A model generated the notes under the pieces. The model was not told where the DNA came from, ran no database searches, and saw only the letters and a program-made list of their open reading frames with translations. DNA of 64,000 bases from Marinobacter pelagius (GTDB lineage: Bacteria > Pseudomonadota > Gammaproteobacteria > Pseudomonadales > Oleiphilaceae): positions 1 to 64,000 of the forward strand of contig NZ_FOUR01000005.1 of NCBI RefSeq assembly GCF_900114925.1. Reading direction: 5' to 3'. Each line of letters opens with the position of its first letter. Position 1 is the stretch's first letter. The translations under genes and the position numbers were made by a program. Shown piece by piece: positions 52,952 to 62,436 of this stretch.

Positions 52952-53431
52952 ATGATCGACATCTTCACCACCGGCGGCACCATCGACAAGGTGTATTTTG
53001 ATGCCAGCAGCCAGTTCGAGATTGGTGATTCGTTGTTGCCCGAACTGTTGTCGGAATCCAACATCCACGAGGGCTACCGTGTCCACGGGGTGTTGCGCAA
53101 GGACAGCCTGGATATGACCGATGATGACAGGGACAGGATTTTCGATGCCGTGGCCGGTTGTGAGGGGCAGAAGATACTGATCACCCACGGTACGGATACC
53201 ATGGCCCAGACGGCGGAACGGCTGTCGTCCCTGAGCGACCGGACCATCGTGCTGTTCGGAGCCATGCAGCCGGCGCGGATGCGCCGTACCGATGCGGTGT
53301 TCAACCTGGGCTTCGCCTGGTCGGCGGTGCAATTACTGCCGCCGGGGGTCTACATCACCATGAACGGCGAGGTGTTCGAGGCCGGGGCAGTCCGCAAGAA
53401 CCTAGAGGCCAAACGCTTCGAGCGGATCTGA
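52952..53431 (+). CDS. Short asparaginase-domain protein
   Basis: 159 residues corresponding only to the N-terminal domain of type I/II L-asparaginases: TTGGTIDK (first catalytic threonine) and LITHGTDTMAQTAE (second). The C-terminal domain of the ~330-residue enzyme is missing and no decayed remainder follows: the next gene's stop codon begins at the next base. It appears to be a naturally short family rather than a truncation. Activity unproven. Confidence 0.82.
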   Translation: MIDIFTTGGTIDKVYFDASSQFEIGDSLLPELLSESNIHEGYRVHGVLRKDSLDMTDDDRDRIFDAVAGCEGQKILITHGTDTMAQTAERLSSLSDRTIVLFGAMQPARMRRTDAVFNLGFAWSAVQLLPPGVYITMNGEVFEAGAVRKNLEAKRFERI

Positions 53432-54136
53432 TCAGCCCGGACCGACGCTGGCGACCTCCTGCCTGGTCAGGGCACGGTATTCGCCGGGCGCAAGCTCCGG
53501 GTCCAGAACAATCTCGCCTACCCGTAGCCGGTGCAGCGCCACCACATGATTTCCCACCGCTGCCAGCATGCGTTTGACCTGATGATAGCGCCCCTCGGAG
53601 ATGGTCAGCTCGATCACCCTGTCATTCACCCGCCTGATGGTCGCCGGGCGCGTTTTCCTGTCCTCATTGCGCAGTAACACCCCGGTGGTCAGTGTCTGCT
53701 CCGCCGCTTCGGTCAGCGGTTCTTCGAGACTGACCCGGTAGGTCTTGGGGCAGTCGGTCCGGGGCGAGGTGACGCGGTGGGACCACAGGCCGTCGGTGGT
53801 CAGCAGCAACAGGCCTGTGGTATCCAGGTCCAGCCGGCCGGCCATGTGCAGGTCTCGGGCAAGCTCTGCTGGCAGCAGGTCCAGGGCGGTCGGATGCTCG
53901 CTGTCGCTGGTGGCACTGACCACGCCCTCGGGCTTGTTCATCATCAGGTAGCGCTCGCCGCGGAGGGTCAGCAACTCGCCGTCCAGGGTGACGCGGGCAT
54001 CATCGGGAATTTTCCGGTTGGCGGTTTTGCAGACGGCCCCGTCGACGTTAACGGCGCCGGTGCCAATTGCCCGCTTGGCCTCCTTGCGGGACAGTTCGGT
54101 GCAATTGGCGATGAACTGGTCCAGGCGCAGAGTCAT
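53432..54136 (-). CDS. rsuA: 16S rRNA pseudouridine synthase RsuA
   Basis: 234 residues from MTLRLDQFIANCTELSRKEAKRAI, an S4 RNA-binding domain. The pseudouridine synthase core has catalytic aspartate motif GRLDLDTTGLLLLTTDG, and GRYHQVKRMLAAVGNHVVALHR. Modifies 16S rRNA U516. Starts on the base overlapping the stop of the upstream hydrolase gene (TGATG), so coupled translation is likely. An extension to 54214 overlaps that gene and is rejected. Confidence 0.9.
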   Translation of the reverse strand: MTLRLDQFIANCTELSRKEAKRAIGTGAVNVDGAVCKTANRKIPDDARVTLDGELLTLRGERYLMMNKPEGVVSATSDSEHPTALDLLPAELARDLHMAGRLDLDTTGLLLLTTDGLWSHRVTSPRTDCPKTYRVSLEEPLTEAAEQTLTTGVLLRNEDRKTRPATIRRVNDRVIELTISEGRYHQVKRMLAAVGNHVVALHRLRVGEIVLDPELAPGEYRALTRQEVASVGPG

Positions 54137-55164
54137 CAGCAACTCTGTCCCGGTGCCGGTGTGCTCAGGGTGGCAAGGCAGAGCACCTTGCTCTTGCCGG
54201 TCACCCGGGCCCACAGCTGGTTCAACGCCTGATCATTGACCGCGGGTCTTGGCAGGCGGCTGCTGGTGAGCGGCAGGAGCTGGCCGCCGTTATTGCGGGC
54301 GACCACGAAGGTAAAGGGATGCGCACCGGGCAGGCCAAGGCGGATATCCGTGGCGGTGATCCGGTCACCGTCGGTGGCGTAGTCCAGAAAGCCGCCGGTG
54401 AACCACTCCAGGCGTTGCACTTCCGGTAGATCGGCCACGGCTTGAGCCAGTTGCGGATCGCGGGGGAAGGTTTCCAGGGTCAGCGCCTGGTCACCGTCGA
54501 GGAAACCGGTCACGATTTCCACCCGCTGTTCGTCGTTTATGGCGGTGGCCCGCCACAACACCGTATTGAAGGGCATGGGCTGTACCATCAGCCGGGCGTT
54601 TTCCATGCCGGCCTGTGCCAGCGCGGGCGTGACCCGGTTGGTGATGATCTGCTGCGCGGCCAGGGTCCAGCCGAGATAAACGGTGGACAGGGCCAGGCCA
54701 ACGGCAATGGCACGCTGGGCCGGAGGTCGGATCAGGAACAGGATGCAGCCGGCCAGCAGTGGCAGGGTATAGGCCGGGTCGATGATGAAGATGCTGTTGA
54801 CGGCAACCGGCCCGCCAAACGGCCAGAACAACTGGGTGCCATAGGTGGTAAAGGCATCCAGTATCGGGTGTGTCAGCAGGACGAGACCGGTCAGCAGCAG
54901 CCATCGTCGGAAGTCCAGCGCGGGCTTCCAGCGCCACAGCAGCCAGGCCAGCAGCAGCGCCAGCGGCGCCAGGACCAGGAGTGAGTGGCTGAAGCCGCGA
55001 TGCTGGGTGAAATTGGCCACGGCGGAGCCATAGTCGATGACCACGTCCAGATCGGGCAGTGTGCCGAGCGCACCGCCGATCAGGAGTGCCGAGCGTCCCA
55101 GGGTTTTGCCCGCAACCGCGCCGGCGATGGAGGCTCCAAGGGCAACCTGGGTTATGGAATCCAT
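54136..55164 (-). CDS. YdjM-type membrane-bound metal-dependent hydrolase
   Basis: 342 residues. N-terminal half with DSITQVALGASIAGA, HRGFSHSLLVLAPL and THPILDAFTTYGTQLFWPFGG: conserved histidine/aspartate motifs of the DUF457 (YdjM/LexA-regulated) membrane hydrolase family, with several membrane segments. The C-terminal ~150 residues form a soluble domain that I do not recognise. Relatives are weakly characterised. Coupled to rsuA. Confidence 0.83.
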   Translation of the reverse strand: MDSITQVALGASIAGAVAGKTLGRSALLIGGALGTLPDLDVVIDYGSAVANFTQHRGFSHSLLVLAPLALLLAWLLWRWKPALDFRRWLLLTGLVLLTHPILDAFTTYGTQLFWPFGGPVAVNSIFIIDPAYTLPLLAGCILFLIRPPAQRAIAVGLALSTVYLGWTLAAQQIITNRVTPALAQAGMENARLMVQPMPFNTVLWRATAINDEQRVEIVTGFLDGDQALTLETFPRDPQLAQAVADLPEVQRLEWFTGGFLDYATDGDRITATDIRLGLPGAHPFTFVVARNNGGQLLPLTSSRLPRPAVNDQALNQLWARVTGKSKVLCLATLSTPAPGQSC

Positions 55165-55196
55165 GGTGTTTTCCGACCTCTGCCTTACGTATCGAA

Positions 55197-56447
55197 TCAG
55201 TTACCGGTAGATACGTTCAGTCTGGCCAGAACGGCTTGTCCGGGATATCCGTCGGCAACCATGCCGGAGGCAGCCTGGAACTTGCGAATGGCCGATCGTG
55301 TGGCCGGGCCGAGGATGCCGTCCGGTTTGCCGGTGTCAAAACCCCGGTCGGTCAGGGCTTCCTGCAGTTCCATGATGTTGTCCCGGGAAAGGGCCGGTGC
55401 ATCCTCCGGTGGCGGGTTCTGCAGCTTGCCGGCACCCGCCACCCGGTCCGCCAGGTGGCCGACCGCGATGGCGTAGAATTCGGAACGGTTCCAGCCCATG
55501 ATCACCCGGAAGTTATCGTAGACCAGAAACGCCGGTCCCTGATGCCCCGCAGGCACCACGAGCTTGGCCTTGATGTCGGCGCGGGATAAGGCGTTGCCAA
55601 AGGCATCGGTGATGCCCATGTTGCGCCATTCGCTCAGCGCCAGGCGGCGGCCATCGGCCAGGTTGTAATCAAAGCTATCGGGCAACAATACCTCGCGTCC
55701 CCAGCGGTAGTCCCCGTCCCAGCCCATGGACTGCAGGAATTTTCCGGCAGACATCATGGCATCGGGCAGGCTGTTCCAGAGATCCCGGCGGCCATCGCCA
55801 TCGGCGTCCACCGCATGCTGCAGAAAGACCGTGGGCATGAACTGGACGTGCCCCATGGCGCCGGCCCAGGAGCCCTCCATCTGGTCAGCGGGTATCGCGC
55901 CCTCATCGATGATGCGCAGGGCGGCGATCAGCTGCTGGGTGAAGAACGTGCTCCGGCGGGCATCACAGGCGAGGGTGGTCAGGGCGCTGGGCACGGACAT
56001 CTTGCCGAAGTAGCTGCCGAAATTGGTCTCCAGGCCCCAGAACGCCACCAGGTAGGGTGCCGGAACACCGGTTTCATCCGTTACCCGCTCCAGCAGGTCC
56101 CGGTGTTCGGCCAGCATCTCCCGGCCCTTGCTGACCCGGGCCTCATTGACCCGACGGTTCAGGTAATCGGCGAAGGTGGTGGTGAATTCCGGCTGCCGGC
56201 GATCCAGTTCGATCACCCGGTCCAGGTGTTCCACCTGGGCCATGACCTGGCTGGCAGTAGCCTGGCTGACGCCGGCGTCGATGGCCTGTTGCTCAAGCCT
56301 CGCCTTGCATTCGAAAAATGCCTGCTGGGTGATTGGCTCGGCCTGGTTCTGTTCCTGGGCAAGGGCGGTGCCAGTAGCCGGAGCCAGGATGCTGGCGATG
56401 ATCAGGGCCAGCGGCCCGCGGGATGTCCTTGAGAGAGTGAAGCGCAC
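55197..56447 (-). CDS. mltB: Lytic murein transglycosylase, MltB family, with peptidoglycan-binding domain
   Basis: 416 residues starting at a GTG (56447) with GAGG 8 bases upstream; the longer TTG-initiated frame to 56528 is less likely. A signal peptide ending ATGTALA is followed by the MltB catalytic domain (FWGLETNFGSYFG with catalytic glutamate; GAMGHVQFMPTVFLQHAVDADGDGRRDLWNSLPDAM). A C-terminal peptidoglycan-binding repeat (LQEALTDRGFDTGKPDGILGPATRSAIRKFQ) ends it. No lipobox cysteine is evident, so it is probably soluble in the periplasm. Confidence 0.9.
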   Translation of the reverse strand: MRFTLSRTSRGPLALIIASILAPATGTALAQEQNQAEPITQQAFFECKARLEQQAIDAGVSQATASQVMAQVEHLDRVIELDRRQPEFTTTFADYLNRRVNEARVSKGREMLAEHRDLLERVTDETGVPAPYLVAFWGLETNFGSYFGKMSVPSALTTLACDARRSTFFTQQLIAALRIIDEGAIPADQMEGSWAGAMGHVQFMPTVFLQHAVDADGDGRRDLWNSLPDAMMSAGKFLQSMGWDGDYRWGREVLLPDSFDYNLADGRRLALSEWRNMGITDAFGNALSRADIKAKLVVPAGHQGPAFLVYDNFRVIMGWNRSEFYAIAVGHLADRVAGAGKLQNPPPEDAPALSRDNIMELQEALTDRGFDTGKPDGILGPATRSAIRKFQAASGMVADGYPGQAVLARLNVSTGN

Positions 56448-56579
56448 TCGATACCTCGAACCGGATAGTCTTGGATGGAAGCTGTTGTTGTCATGGTAGC
56501 GTGTTTTCGTGGTGTGAAAATACCGCAATCACCAGTGGGTGATGACAATTGTTTAAGCTTCCGGTTCCCCGGGGGCCGG

Positions 56580-57902
56580 TTAATCGTTCGCGGTGGATTC
56601 CGGTACCCGCTCGACCAGCCTTTCCCGTGGGAAGTGACAGATGAACTCGCTGCCCTCACCGATCCGGCTGCGGATCTCCAGGTTGCCATCGTGGTTGAGC
56701 AGCACGTGCTTGACGATCGCCAGGCCCAGGCCGGTACCGCCGGTGTCCTTGTGGCGACTCGGGTCGGCCCGGTAGAAGCGTTCGGTCAGCCGGGGAATGT
56801 GCACCGGGTCGATCCCTATCCCGGTGTCCTTGACCGAGAGGTGAGCGCCCTCCCGGTTGGTGGTCCAGGAAATGGTGATGTGACCATGGGCCGGCGTGTA
56901 TTTCACCGCGTTGAACACCAGGTTCGAGAAGGCGCTGCGTAACTGGTTCTCGTCGCCCCGCAACAGCCGGTGGTCGGCGATGTCGACGGTAAATTCGTGC
57001 TGCTTTTCGCCGCTCAGTGCCTTGGCGTCATGGCAGATCTGTTCGATCAGGGCGTCGACGTCGGTCAGGGCATCATCCACCGTCTGCTCGCCGGTCTCGA
57101 TCCGGGACAGCAGGATCAGGTCGGTGATCAGGGCCTCCATCCGCGAGGACTGGGCGGCCATGGTGTTGATGGCCCGCCGCCACTTGGGCGGCAGTTCGTC
57201 GGCGTGGTCCACCAGGGTTTCCAGGTAGCCACTGATCACCGTCAGCGGGGTGCGCATCTCGTGGGACACGTTGCCGACAAAGTCGCGGCGCATCTGCTCC
57301 AGCTGGTAGAGGCGGGTGACATCCTTGGCCACGATCAGCCGGTCGTCATCGCCGAACAGGCTGATCTGGATCTGCAGATGGATGTGAGGTTTGGCCGGAG
57401 AGTTGATCTCCAACGGATCGCGGTAGTCCCGCGAATCAAAATAGCTTTTGAACACCGGGTTGCGGATCAGGTTATGGATGTACTGGCCCTGGTCGGTATT
57501 GCGGCGGAAACCCAGCAGATACTCGGCCGAGCCGTTCCACCACTCCATCGCACCCCGGGAATCGGTCATGATGACCCCGTCGCGCATGGCATTGGTGGAC
57601 TCCTGCACCCGGTTGATGCGCGCCCTCAGCCGGTCCTGGGTGCGCAGGTGGTTCTGGTGCAGCTTATTCAGGCCATCGAAAATGTCGCCCCACATGCCAA
57701 TGCTCTGGGGCGCTTCATCGGTGCCGCTGGGATTGGCCAGCCAATGATAGAGTCGGCGTGCCTGGACCAGGGTCCACCACAGGTAGACCACCAGCCCGAA
57801 GGTCAGGCCCCACAGGGGCCTGTCGAAAATGAAGCCCACCAGTGTGGTAATGGCGAGCCCGGCAATGATTATCCGCAGGTAGCGTGACCAGTTGTGGTGC
57901 AT
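56580..57902 (-). CDS. phoR: Phosphate-regulon sensor kinase PhoR
   Basis: 440 residues. Two N-terminal membrane segments (~8-48) with almost no periplasmic loop, PAS domain (~100-200), HisKA with phosphoacceptor H214 (FVGNVSHEMRTPLTVISG), and an HATPase with N-box NLVFNAVKYTP, DTGIGIDPVHIP and GTGLGLAIVKH. The lack of a sensor loop fits control through Pst/PhoU. Ends just before mltB; lies 55 bases downstream of phoB. Confidence 0.95.
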   Translation of the reverse strand: MHHNWSRYLRIIIAGLAITTLVGFIFDRPLWGLTFGLVVYLWWTLVQARRLYHWLANPSGTDEAPQSIGMWGDIFDGLNKLHQNHLRTQDRLRARINRVQESTNAMRDGVIMTDSRGAMEWWNGSAEYLLGFRRNTDQGQYIHNLIRNPVFKSYFDSRDYRDPLEINSPAKPHIHLQIQISLFGDDDRLIVAKDVTRLYQLEQMRRDFVGNVSHEMRTPLTVISGYLETLVDHADELPPKWRRAINTMAAQSSRMEALITDLILLSRIETGEQTVDDALTDVDALIEQICHDAKALSGEKQHEFTVDIADHRLLRGDENQLRSAFSNLVFNAVKYTPAHGHITISWTTNREGAHLSVKDTGIGIDPVHIPRLTERFYRADPSRHKDTGGTGLGLAIVKHVLLNHDGNLEIRSRIGEGSEFICHFPRERLVERVPESTAND

Positions 57903-57957
57903 CGAAAGCTGCCTTGTGTCAGTTCCGGCCTGATGCAGAATGAGTGGCCGGCAGTGC

Positions 57958-58650
57958 TTATGCGGCTCTGGTGGAGAAGCGGTAACCGGTTCCCCGAACA
58001 GTCTGGATCAGGTGGTCGTACTTGTCTCCCAGCGCCTTGCGCAGCCGCCGGATGTGGACATCGACAGTGCGCTCCTCGACGTAGACGTTGCCGCCCCAGA
58101 CCTGGTCCAGAAGCTGGGAGCGAGTATAGACCCGTTCCTGGTGCGTCATGAAGAACTGGAGCAAGCGGTATTCAGTCGGGCCCATGGTCAGGGCGCCTTC
58201 CTCGGTGGTTACCCGGTGGCCGACCGGGTCCAGGGTGAGGCCCTCTACTTCGATTGGCGAGTCGACGCCGGGCGGGGTGGCGCGGCGCAACACGGCCTTG
58301 AGGCGGGCAACCAGTTCGCGGGGGCTGAAGGGTTTGGTGATGTAGTCATCGGCTCCCACTTCCAGGCCCTGGATCTTGTTGTCTTCCTCGACCTTGGCGG
58401 TGAGCATGATGATCGGGATGTCGGCGGTGGCCTCGTCTTTTTTCAGTCGCCGGGCCAGCTCGACGCCGCTGGTGCCCGGTAGCATCCAGTCGAGCAGGAC
58501 CAGATCCGGTTGTTTGTCGACAATCAGGGCATGGGCTTCCCGGGCATCCGCTGCCTCAATGTAGTCGTAATCTGCCATTTCGAGGGCCACGGCAATCATT
58601 TCCCGGATGGGGGCCTCGTCATCGACGATCAGGACAGTTTTTCCGTTCAT
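57958..58650 (-). CDS. phoB: Phosphate-regulon response regulator PhoB
   Basis: 230 residues. Receiver with acidic pair D10/D11, phosphorylation site D54 and K106, then an OmpR-type winged helix ending [26 protein letters not shown]. It activates pst and its own operon under phosphate limitation. Preceded by a Pho box at 58707-58724. Confidence 0.96.
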   Translation of the reverse strand: MNGKTVLIVDDEAPIREMIAVALEMADYDYIEAADAREAHALIVDKQPDLVLLDWMLPGTSGVELARRLKKDEATADIPIIMLTAKVEEDNKIQGLEVGADDYITKPFSPRELVARLKAVLRRATPPGVDSPIEVEGLTLDPVGHRVTTEEGALTMGPTEYRLLQFFMTHQERVYTRSQLLDQVWGGNVYVEERTVDVHIRRLRKALGDKYDHLIQTVRGTGYRFSTRAA

Positions 58651-58706
58651 GGTGTGTAACCTGTGTCAGACCTTGATTTGTTGCTGCCTCATTACAACGT
58701 CGAAGT

Positions 58707-58724
58707 ATGACAAGTATATGACAG
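58707..58724 (-). promoter_or_regulatory. Pho box upstream of phoB
   Basis: Minus strand CTGTCAT-ATAC-TTGTCAT, a near-consensus PhoB site, 57-74 bases upstream of the phoB start. It lies just past the ubiA stop codon. Predicts positive autoregulation of phoBR. Confidence 0.85.
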
Positions 58725-58726
58725 CC

Positions 58727-59623
58727 TCAGCCGAACAACAGGTCGATCACCAGTCCCGCAAAGACCGCAAAGCCGGCCCAGTTGTTATTCAGGAACGCCT
58801 TGAAGCAACCCTCGCGGGCCCGGTCCCGGGCCAGGTACTGATGATAGGCAAACAGGCCGGCCATGACGGCAACGCCGAGGTAGTAGAACGCGCCCAGCTC
58901 CGCCCGGTGGCCGACCATCACCAGGATCAGGATGACCAGGGCCTGAAGGATGCCGATGATGGCCTTGTCGGCATCCCCGAACAGGATGGCGGTGGACTTG
59001 ATGCCGACCTTGAGGTCATCGTCCCGGTCGACCATGGCGTAGAGGGTATCGTAGGCCACGGTCCAGAGTACGTTGGCGGTGAACAGCAGCCAGGTCAGCT
59101 GGCTGAGTTCATTGGCTTCCGCCGCCCATGCCATGGGGATGGCCCAGGAGAAGGCGGCACCCAGGAAAAGCTGGGGCAGGTGGGTATAGCGTTTCATGAA
59201 CGGATAGATGAACGCCAGGATGACCCCGCCAAAGGACAGATACAGGGTCAGGGTGTTGGTGAACAGAACCACCATCAGGAACGAGATCAGGCACAGGCCG
59301 GCGAACAGGGCAACTGCCTCCCAGGCCTGGATGCGCCCGGCGGTCAGTGGGCGGTCTTTGGTGCGTTTGACGTGTTTGTCCCAGTCCCGGTCGGCAAAAT
59401 CATTGATGGCGCAGCCGGCGGCGCGCATGAAGAAAACGCCCAGGGTAAAGACGATGATATTGCCGATGCCGGGGTTGCCGTCCCCGGCGAGCCAGAGTGC
59501 CCAGTAGGTGGGCCAGAGCAGAAGCAGTGAGCCGATGGGGCGATCGATTCGCAGCAGCCTGGCGTAATCAGTCAGGCGGCTCTGGACGTGGTCGGGCATG
59601 GCGTTCGGGATCATGGCACGCAT
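58727..59623 (-). CDS. ubiA: 4-hydroxybenzoate octaprenyltransferase
   Basis: 298-residue polytopic UbiA prenyltransferase. First aspartate-rich motif [20 protein letters not shown] and second [19 protein letters not shown] are intact. Attaches the polyprenyl tail to 4-hydroxybenzoate in ubiquinone synthesis. Initiation could be at 59623, 59614 or 59599. Lies downstream of ubiC, its substrate-forming partner, on the same strand. Confidence 0.95.
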   Translation of the reverse strand: MRAMIPNAMPDHVQSRLTDYARLLRIDRPIGSLLLLWPTYWALWLAGDGNPGIGNIIVFTLGVFFMRAAGCAINDFADRDWDKHVKRTKDRPLTAGRIQAWEAVALFAGLCLISFLMVVLFTNTLTLYLSFGGVILAFIYPFMKRYTHLPQLFLGAAFSWAIPMAWAAEANELSQLTWLLFTANVLWTVAYDTLYAMVDRDDDLKVGIKSTAILFGDADKAIIGILQALVILILVMVGHRAELGAFYYLGVAVMAGLFAYHQYLARDRAREGCFKAFLNNNWAGFAVFAGLVIDLLFG

Positions 59624-59698
59624 CCGGTTGCAGCAAATGGAAAAACGGATAAATCTGCGGATTATAGCCAGCCGGTTCCGGCCAGTTAAAGGTCGGGC

Positions 59699-60244
59699 TC
59701 AGGAATACAGGATCGGCAGCAGGTATTCGCCCACCAGCAGGGAATGATTCCCGTCATGGAAGATCGAGCGTCGGGCAAGGCGAGGTTGTTCGCTGCCCTG
59801 CGGCGCACACAGCCCGGTTTCCAGGGGGCCCCGTTGCCAGCGGGGGCTGCTGAACAGGTAGGCGCCGAGGGGTTTGTTGCCCAGGTTGCGCAGGATGCGG
59901 TTGCGCCCCTCCAGGCAGTCCAGGGGGATGATGGTGCGGGCCAGCACCCAGGGGCGCCCGTCGCCGCACAGCCGGACCTCGCGGATCCACGCCTGCTCGC
60001 GCTCGGGTATGGCCAGCCGTTGCGCCTCCTCGAGGGAGGGACGGCCGAAGCCTTCGCGCTGGATCTCGACGTGGAAGGATTCGCGGCATTCTTTCTGGAG
60101 GGCACGGGTGAACGAACCCTCCAGCTGGAGCCAGTAGCGGGCCGGGCCGCGAACCTCCGGGTTGCGAAGGCTGGCTGCGGCGAGGGAACGATACCAGCGG
60201 GTCAGCGGAATGCCCGGTTGGTGCTCAGAGTCCCTTGACGGCAT
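59699..60244 (-). CDS. ubiC: Chorismate lyase UbiC
   Basis: 181 residues from MPSRDSEHQPGIPLTRWYRSLAAASL. Conserved IREVRLCGDGRPWVLARTIIPLDCLEGRNRILRNLGNKPLGAYLF, including the arginines and the product-site glycine-rich segment. Converts chorismate to 4-hydroxybenzoate and pyruvate. Its start overlaps the end of hpt by 20 bases. The 75 bases between ubiC and ubiA leave them likely co-transcribed. Confidence 0.92.
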   Translation of the reverse strand: MPSRDSEHQPGIPLTRWYRSLAAASLRNPEVRGPARYWLQLEGSFTRALQKECRESFHVEIQREGFGRPSLEEAQRLAIPEREQAWIREVRLCGDGRPWVLARTIIPLDCLEGRNRILRNLGNKPLGAYLFSSPRWQRGPLETGLCAPQGSEQPRLARRSIFHDGNHSLLVGEYLLPILYS

Positions 60245-60782
60245 AGATCCCGGGGGCGTTGCGCCAATAGCCTTTGTAGTCCATGCCATAACCGAACAGG
60301 AAGCGGTCTTCCACTTCCAGGCCGGTGAAGTCGGCCTTCAGGCCGGGGCGGGCCTTGCGGTCGTGCTGCTTGTCCACCAGCACCGCAGTCAGGACCTCGG
60401 ATGCGCCATGGGCGAGACAGTAGTCGGCAATCGCGCACAGGGTGGTGCCTTCGTCGAGAATGTCATCGACGATCAGCACGGTACGGCCATTCATGTCGGC
60501 TTCGGGCTGCAGCTTCCATTCCAGAATGCCGCCGGTGGTTTCCTGGCGGTATCGGGTAGCGTGAAGGTACTCGGCCTGGACCGGGAAGGTCAGCCGGGTC
60601 AGCAGCTGGCCGGTAAGGATCAGGCCCCCGTTCATTACACAGAACACCAGCGGATTGCTGTCCTTGAGACGGGCGGTGATGTCGTCAGCCAGATTGCCGA
60701 TGGCAGCCTGTACCTGCTGTTCGTCAACCAGGCAGTCGGCCTCGGCCATGACCTGGTTCATTTCGGCGACGGTATCGGTCAT
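60225..60782 (-). CDS. hpt: Hypoxanthine (guanine) phosphoribosyltransferase
   Basis: 185 residues from MTDTVAEMNQVM; the extension to 60956 covers the divergent promoter region and is rejected. PRPP-binding motif VLIVDDILDEGTTL, and the flexible-loop region FPVQAEYLHATRYRQET. Salvages purine bases. Divergent from rubredoxin. Confidence 0.93.
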   Translation of the reverse strand: MTDTVAEMNQVMAEADCLVDEQQVQAAIGNLADDITARLKDSNPLVFCVMNGGLILTGQLLTRLTFPVQAEYLHATRYRQETTGGILEWKLQPEADMNGRTVLIVDDILDEGTTLCAIADYCLAHGASEVLTAVLVDKQHDRKARPGLKADFTGLEVEDRFLFGYGMDYKGYWRNAPGIYAVKGL

Positions 60783-60979
60783 AACGGTCGGATCCTGTCT
60801 AAAACGGGCGATTATACCGGAGTGGCTGGTCAGAAGGGAGGGGCGGTTGTGGGGGCGAATATCTGTATTTATGGCTATTGGCAGAAAACTCTCCGGGTGG
60901 CCGTCCGTAATGGCATTGGTGTCCGGGAAGGGGGCCGGTATGATATTCATCCACAAACGAATGTTCGGGGAGAGTATTG

Positions 60980-61147
60980 ATGAAGAAGTGGCAGTGCGTG
61001 GTCTGTGGACTTATCTATGACGAGGCCGAGGGCTGGCCGGAAGACGGTATCGAGCCGGGCACCAAGTGGGAAGATGTCCCCGAGGACTGGGTGTGCCCGG
61101 ATTGTGGTGTGGGCAAGGAAGACTTCGAGATGATCGAGATCGGTTAA
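60980..61147 (+). CDS. rubA: Rubredoxin
   Basis: 55 residues: [20 protein letters not shown]..., with iron-ligand pairs C6/C9 (CVVC) and C39/C42 (CPDC). Single-domain, with the classical [16 protein letters not shown] segment. Preceded by GGGGAGAG. Carries electrons from the adjacent reductase to an alkane hydroxylase or to oxygen/peroxide detoxification enzymes. No hydroxylase is in this window. Confidence 0.96.
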   Translation: MKKWQCVVCGLIYDEAEGWPEDGIEPGTKWEDVPEDWVCPDCGVGKEDFEMIEIG

Positions 61148-61164
61148 CGCACGGGAGTACCGCT

Positions 61165-62319
61165 ATGTCTGAACAGGCCCCCATCGTTATTGTCGGGACC
61201 GGTTTGTCCGGCTACTCCCTGGTCCGGGAGTTCCGCAAACAGGACAAGGATACCCCGGTGGTCATGGTTACCGCTGATGACGGCGTCAGCTATTCCAAAC
61301 CCATGTTGTCCACCGGGTTCACCAAGGGCAAGGATGCCGATGGTCTGGCCCAGGCGTCCACCGACGCCATGGAGGAGCAGTTCGGTGTCCAGCTACGGAC
61401 CTTCACCACGGTGACCGGTATTGATCCCGAGGCTCACGAACTGATCATCGGCGACGAACGACTGAAGTACAGCAAGCTGGTGTTGGCCTGGGGTGCGGAT
61501 GTCATTCGTCTGACCATTGCCGGTGATGGCCAGGAGCATGTGTTCTCCATCAATGACCTGATGGACTATCGGGCCTTTCGTGAAGCTTTGGCGGATGGCC
61601 AGAAGGTGGCGATCATGGGTGCCGGTCTGATCGGCTGCGAGTTCGCCAACGATTTGCGCAATGGCGACTACGAGGTGGACGTTATCGCGCCATCGGAAGT
61701 GGTGATGCCGGGCCTGTTGCCGGAGCCGGCCGCCAATGCGGTGCAGCAGGAGCTGGAAAACCTGGGGGTCCGCTTTCATCTGGGGACCGTGGTCGACCGG
61801 ATCGATCGTCACAACGGTGGCGTCCGGCTGACCCTGGCCAACGGCGAGAGTCTCGAGGCGGACGTTGTCCTTTCCGCTGTGGGTCTGCATCCCCGCACGG
61901 GCCTGGCCGAAAGTGCCGGCGTCGATGTCGGCAAGGGCATCAAGGTGAACCGCGCTCTGGAAACCTCCGCCCCGGATATCTATGCCCTGGGGGACTGCGC
62001 CGAGGTGGATGGCCATGTGCTGCTTTACGTGCTGCCGCTGATGGCCTGTGCCCGGGCGCTGGCCAAGACCCTGACTGGCGAGCGCACCGAGGTGAGCTAC
62101 GGCACCATGCCGGTGATGATCAAGACTCCATGCTGCCCGACGGCCGTGTGCCCGCCCCCGTCCGGGGCCGACGGCCAGTGGGAAGTGGAAACCGAGGGGA
62201 CCAGTGTGCGTGCCCTGTTCCGCAATAGTGCCGGAGAGGTGTTGGGATTCGCAGTGACGGGTCGCTTCGCCGTGGAAAAACAGGCGCTGTCGAAGGAAGT
62301 ACCGCCCATCCACAACTGA
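61165..62319 (+). CDS. rubB: NAD(P)H:rubredoxin reductase
   Basis: 384 residues from MSEQAPIVIVGTGLSGYSLVREF (FAD motif); 17 bases after rubA. Second dinucleotide motif VAIMGAGLIGCEFANDLRNG and the FAD-binding IYALGDCAEVDG. A conserved KTPCCPTAVCPP stretch sits near the C-terminus. The earlier frame opening at 61066 overlaps rubA and is rejected. Reduces rubredoxin with NADH. Confidence 0.93.
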   Translation: MSEQAPIVIVGTGLSGYSLVREFRKQDKDTPVVMVTADDGVSYSKPMLSTGFTKGKDADGLAQASTDAMEEQFGVQLRTFTTVTGIDPEAHELIIGDERLKYSKLVLAWGADVIRLTIAGDGQEHVFSINDLMDYRAFREALADGQKVAIMGAGLIGCEFANDLRNGDYEVDVIAPSEVVMPGLLPEPAANAVQQELENLGVRFHLGTVVDRIDRHNGGVRLTLANGESLEADVVLSAVGLHPRTGLAESAGVDVGKGIKVNRALETSAPDIYALGDCAEVDGHVLLYVLPLMACARALAKTLTGERTEVSYGTMPVMIKTPCCPTAVCPPPSGADGQWEVETEGTSVRALFRNSAGEVLGFAVTGRFAVEKQALSKEVPPIHN

Positions 62320-62436
62320 GCCCGTCATGGCCTGTGGTAGTGGTGTCATCACAGGCCATGCCTGCTTGTCATTGCGAAAAAGCCGTACTTGGGGTAGAAA
62401 ACCCCTTCGTGAGCTAATTAATTGACAGGAGCAGGC

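Noticed and set aside
52952-53431. Frameshifted or broken full-length asparaginase
   Set aside because: The next base after the stop starts the convergent rsuA gene, leaving no room for a decayed second domain.
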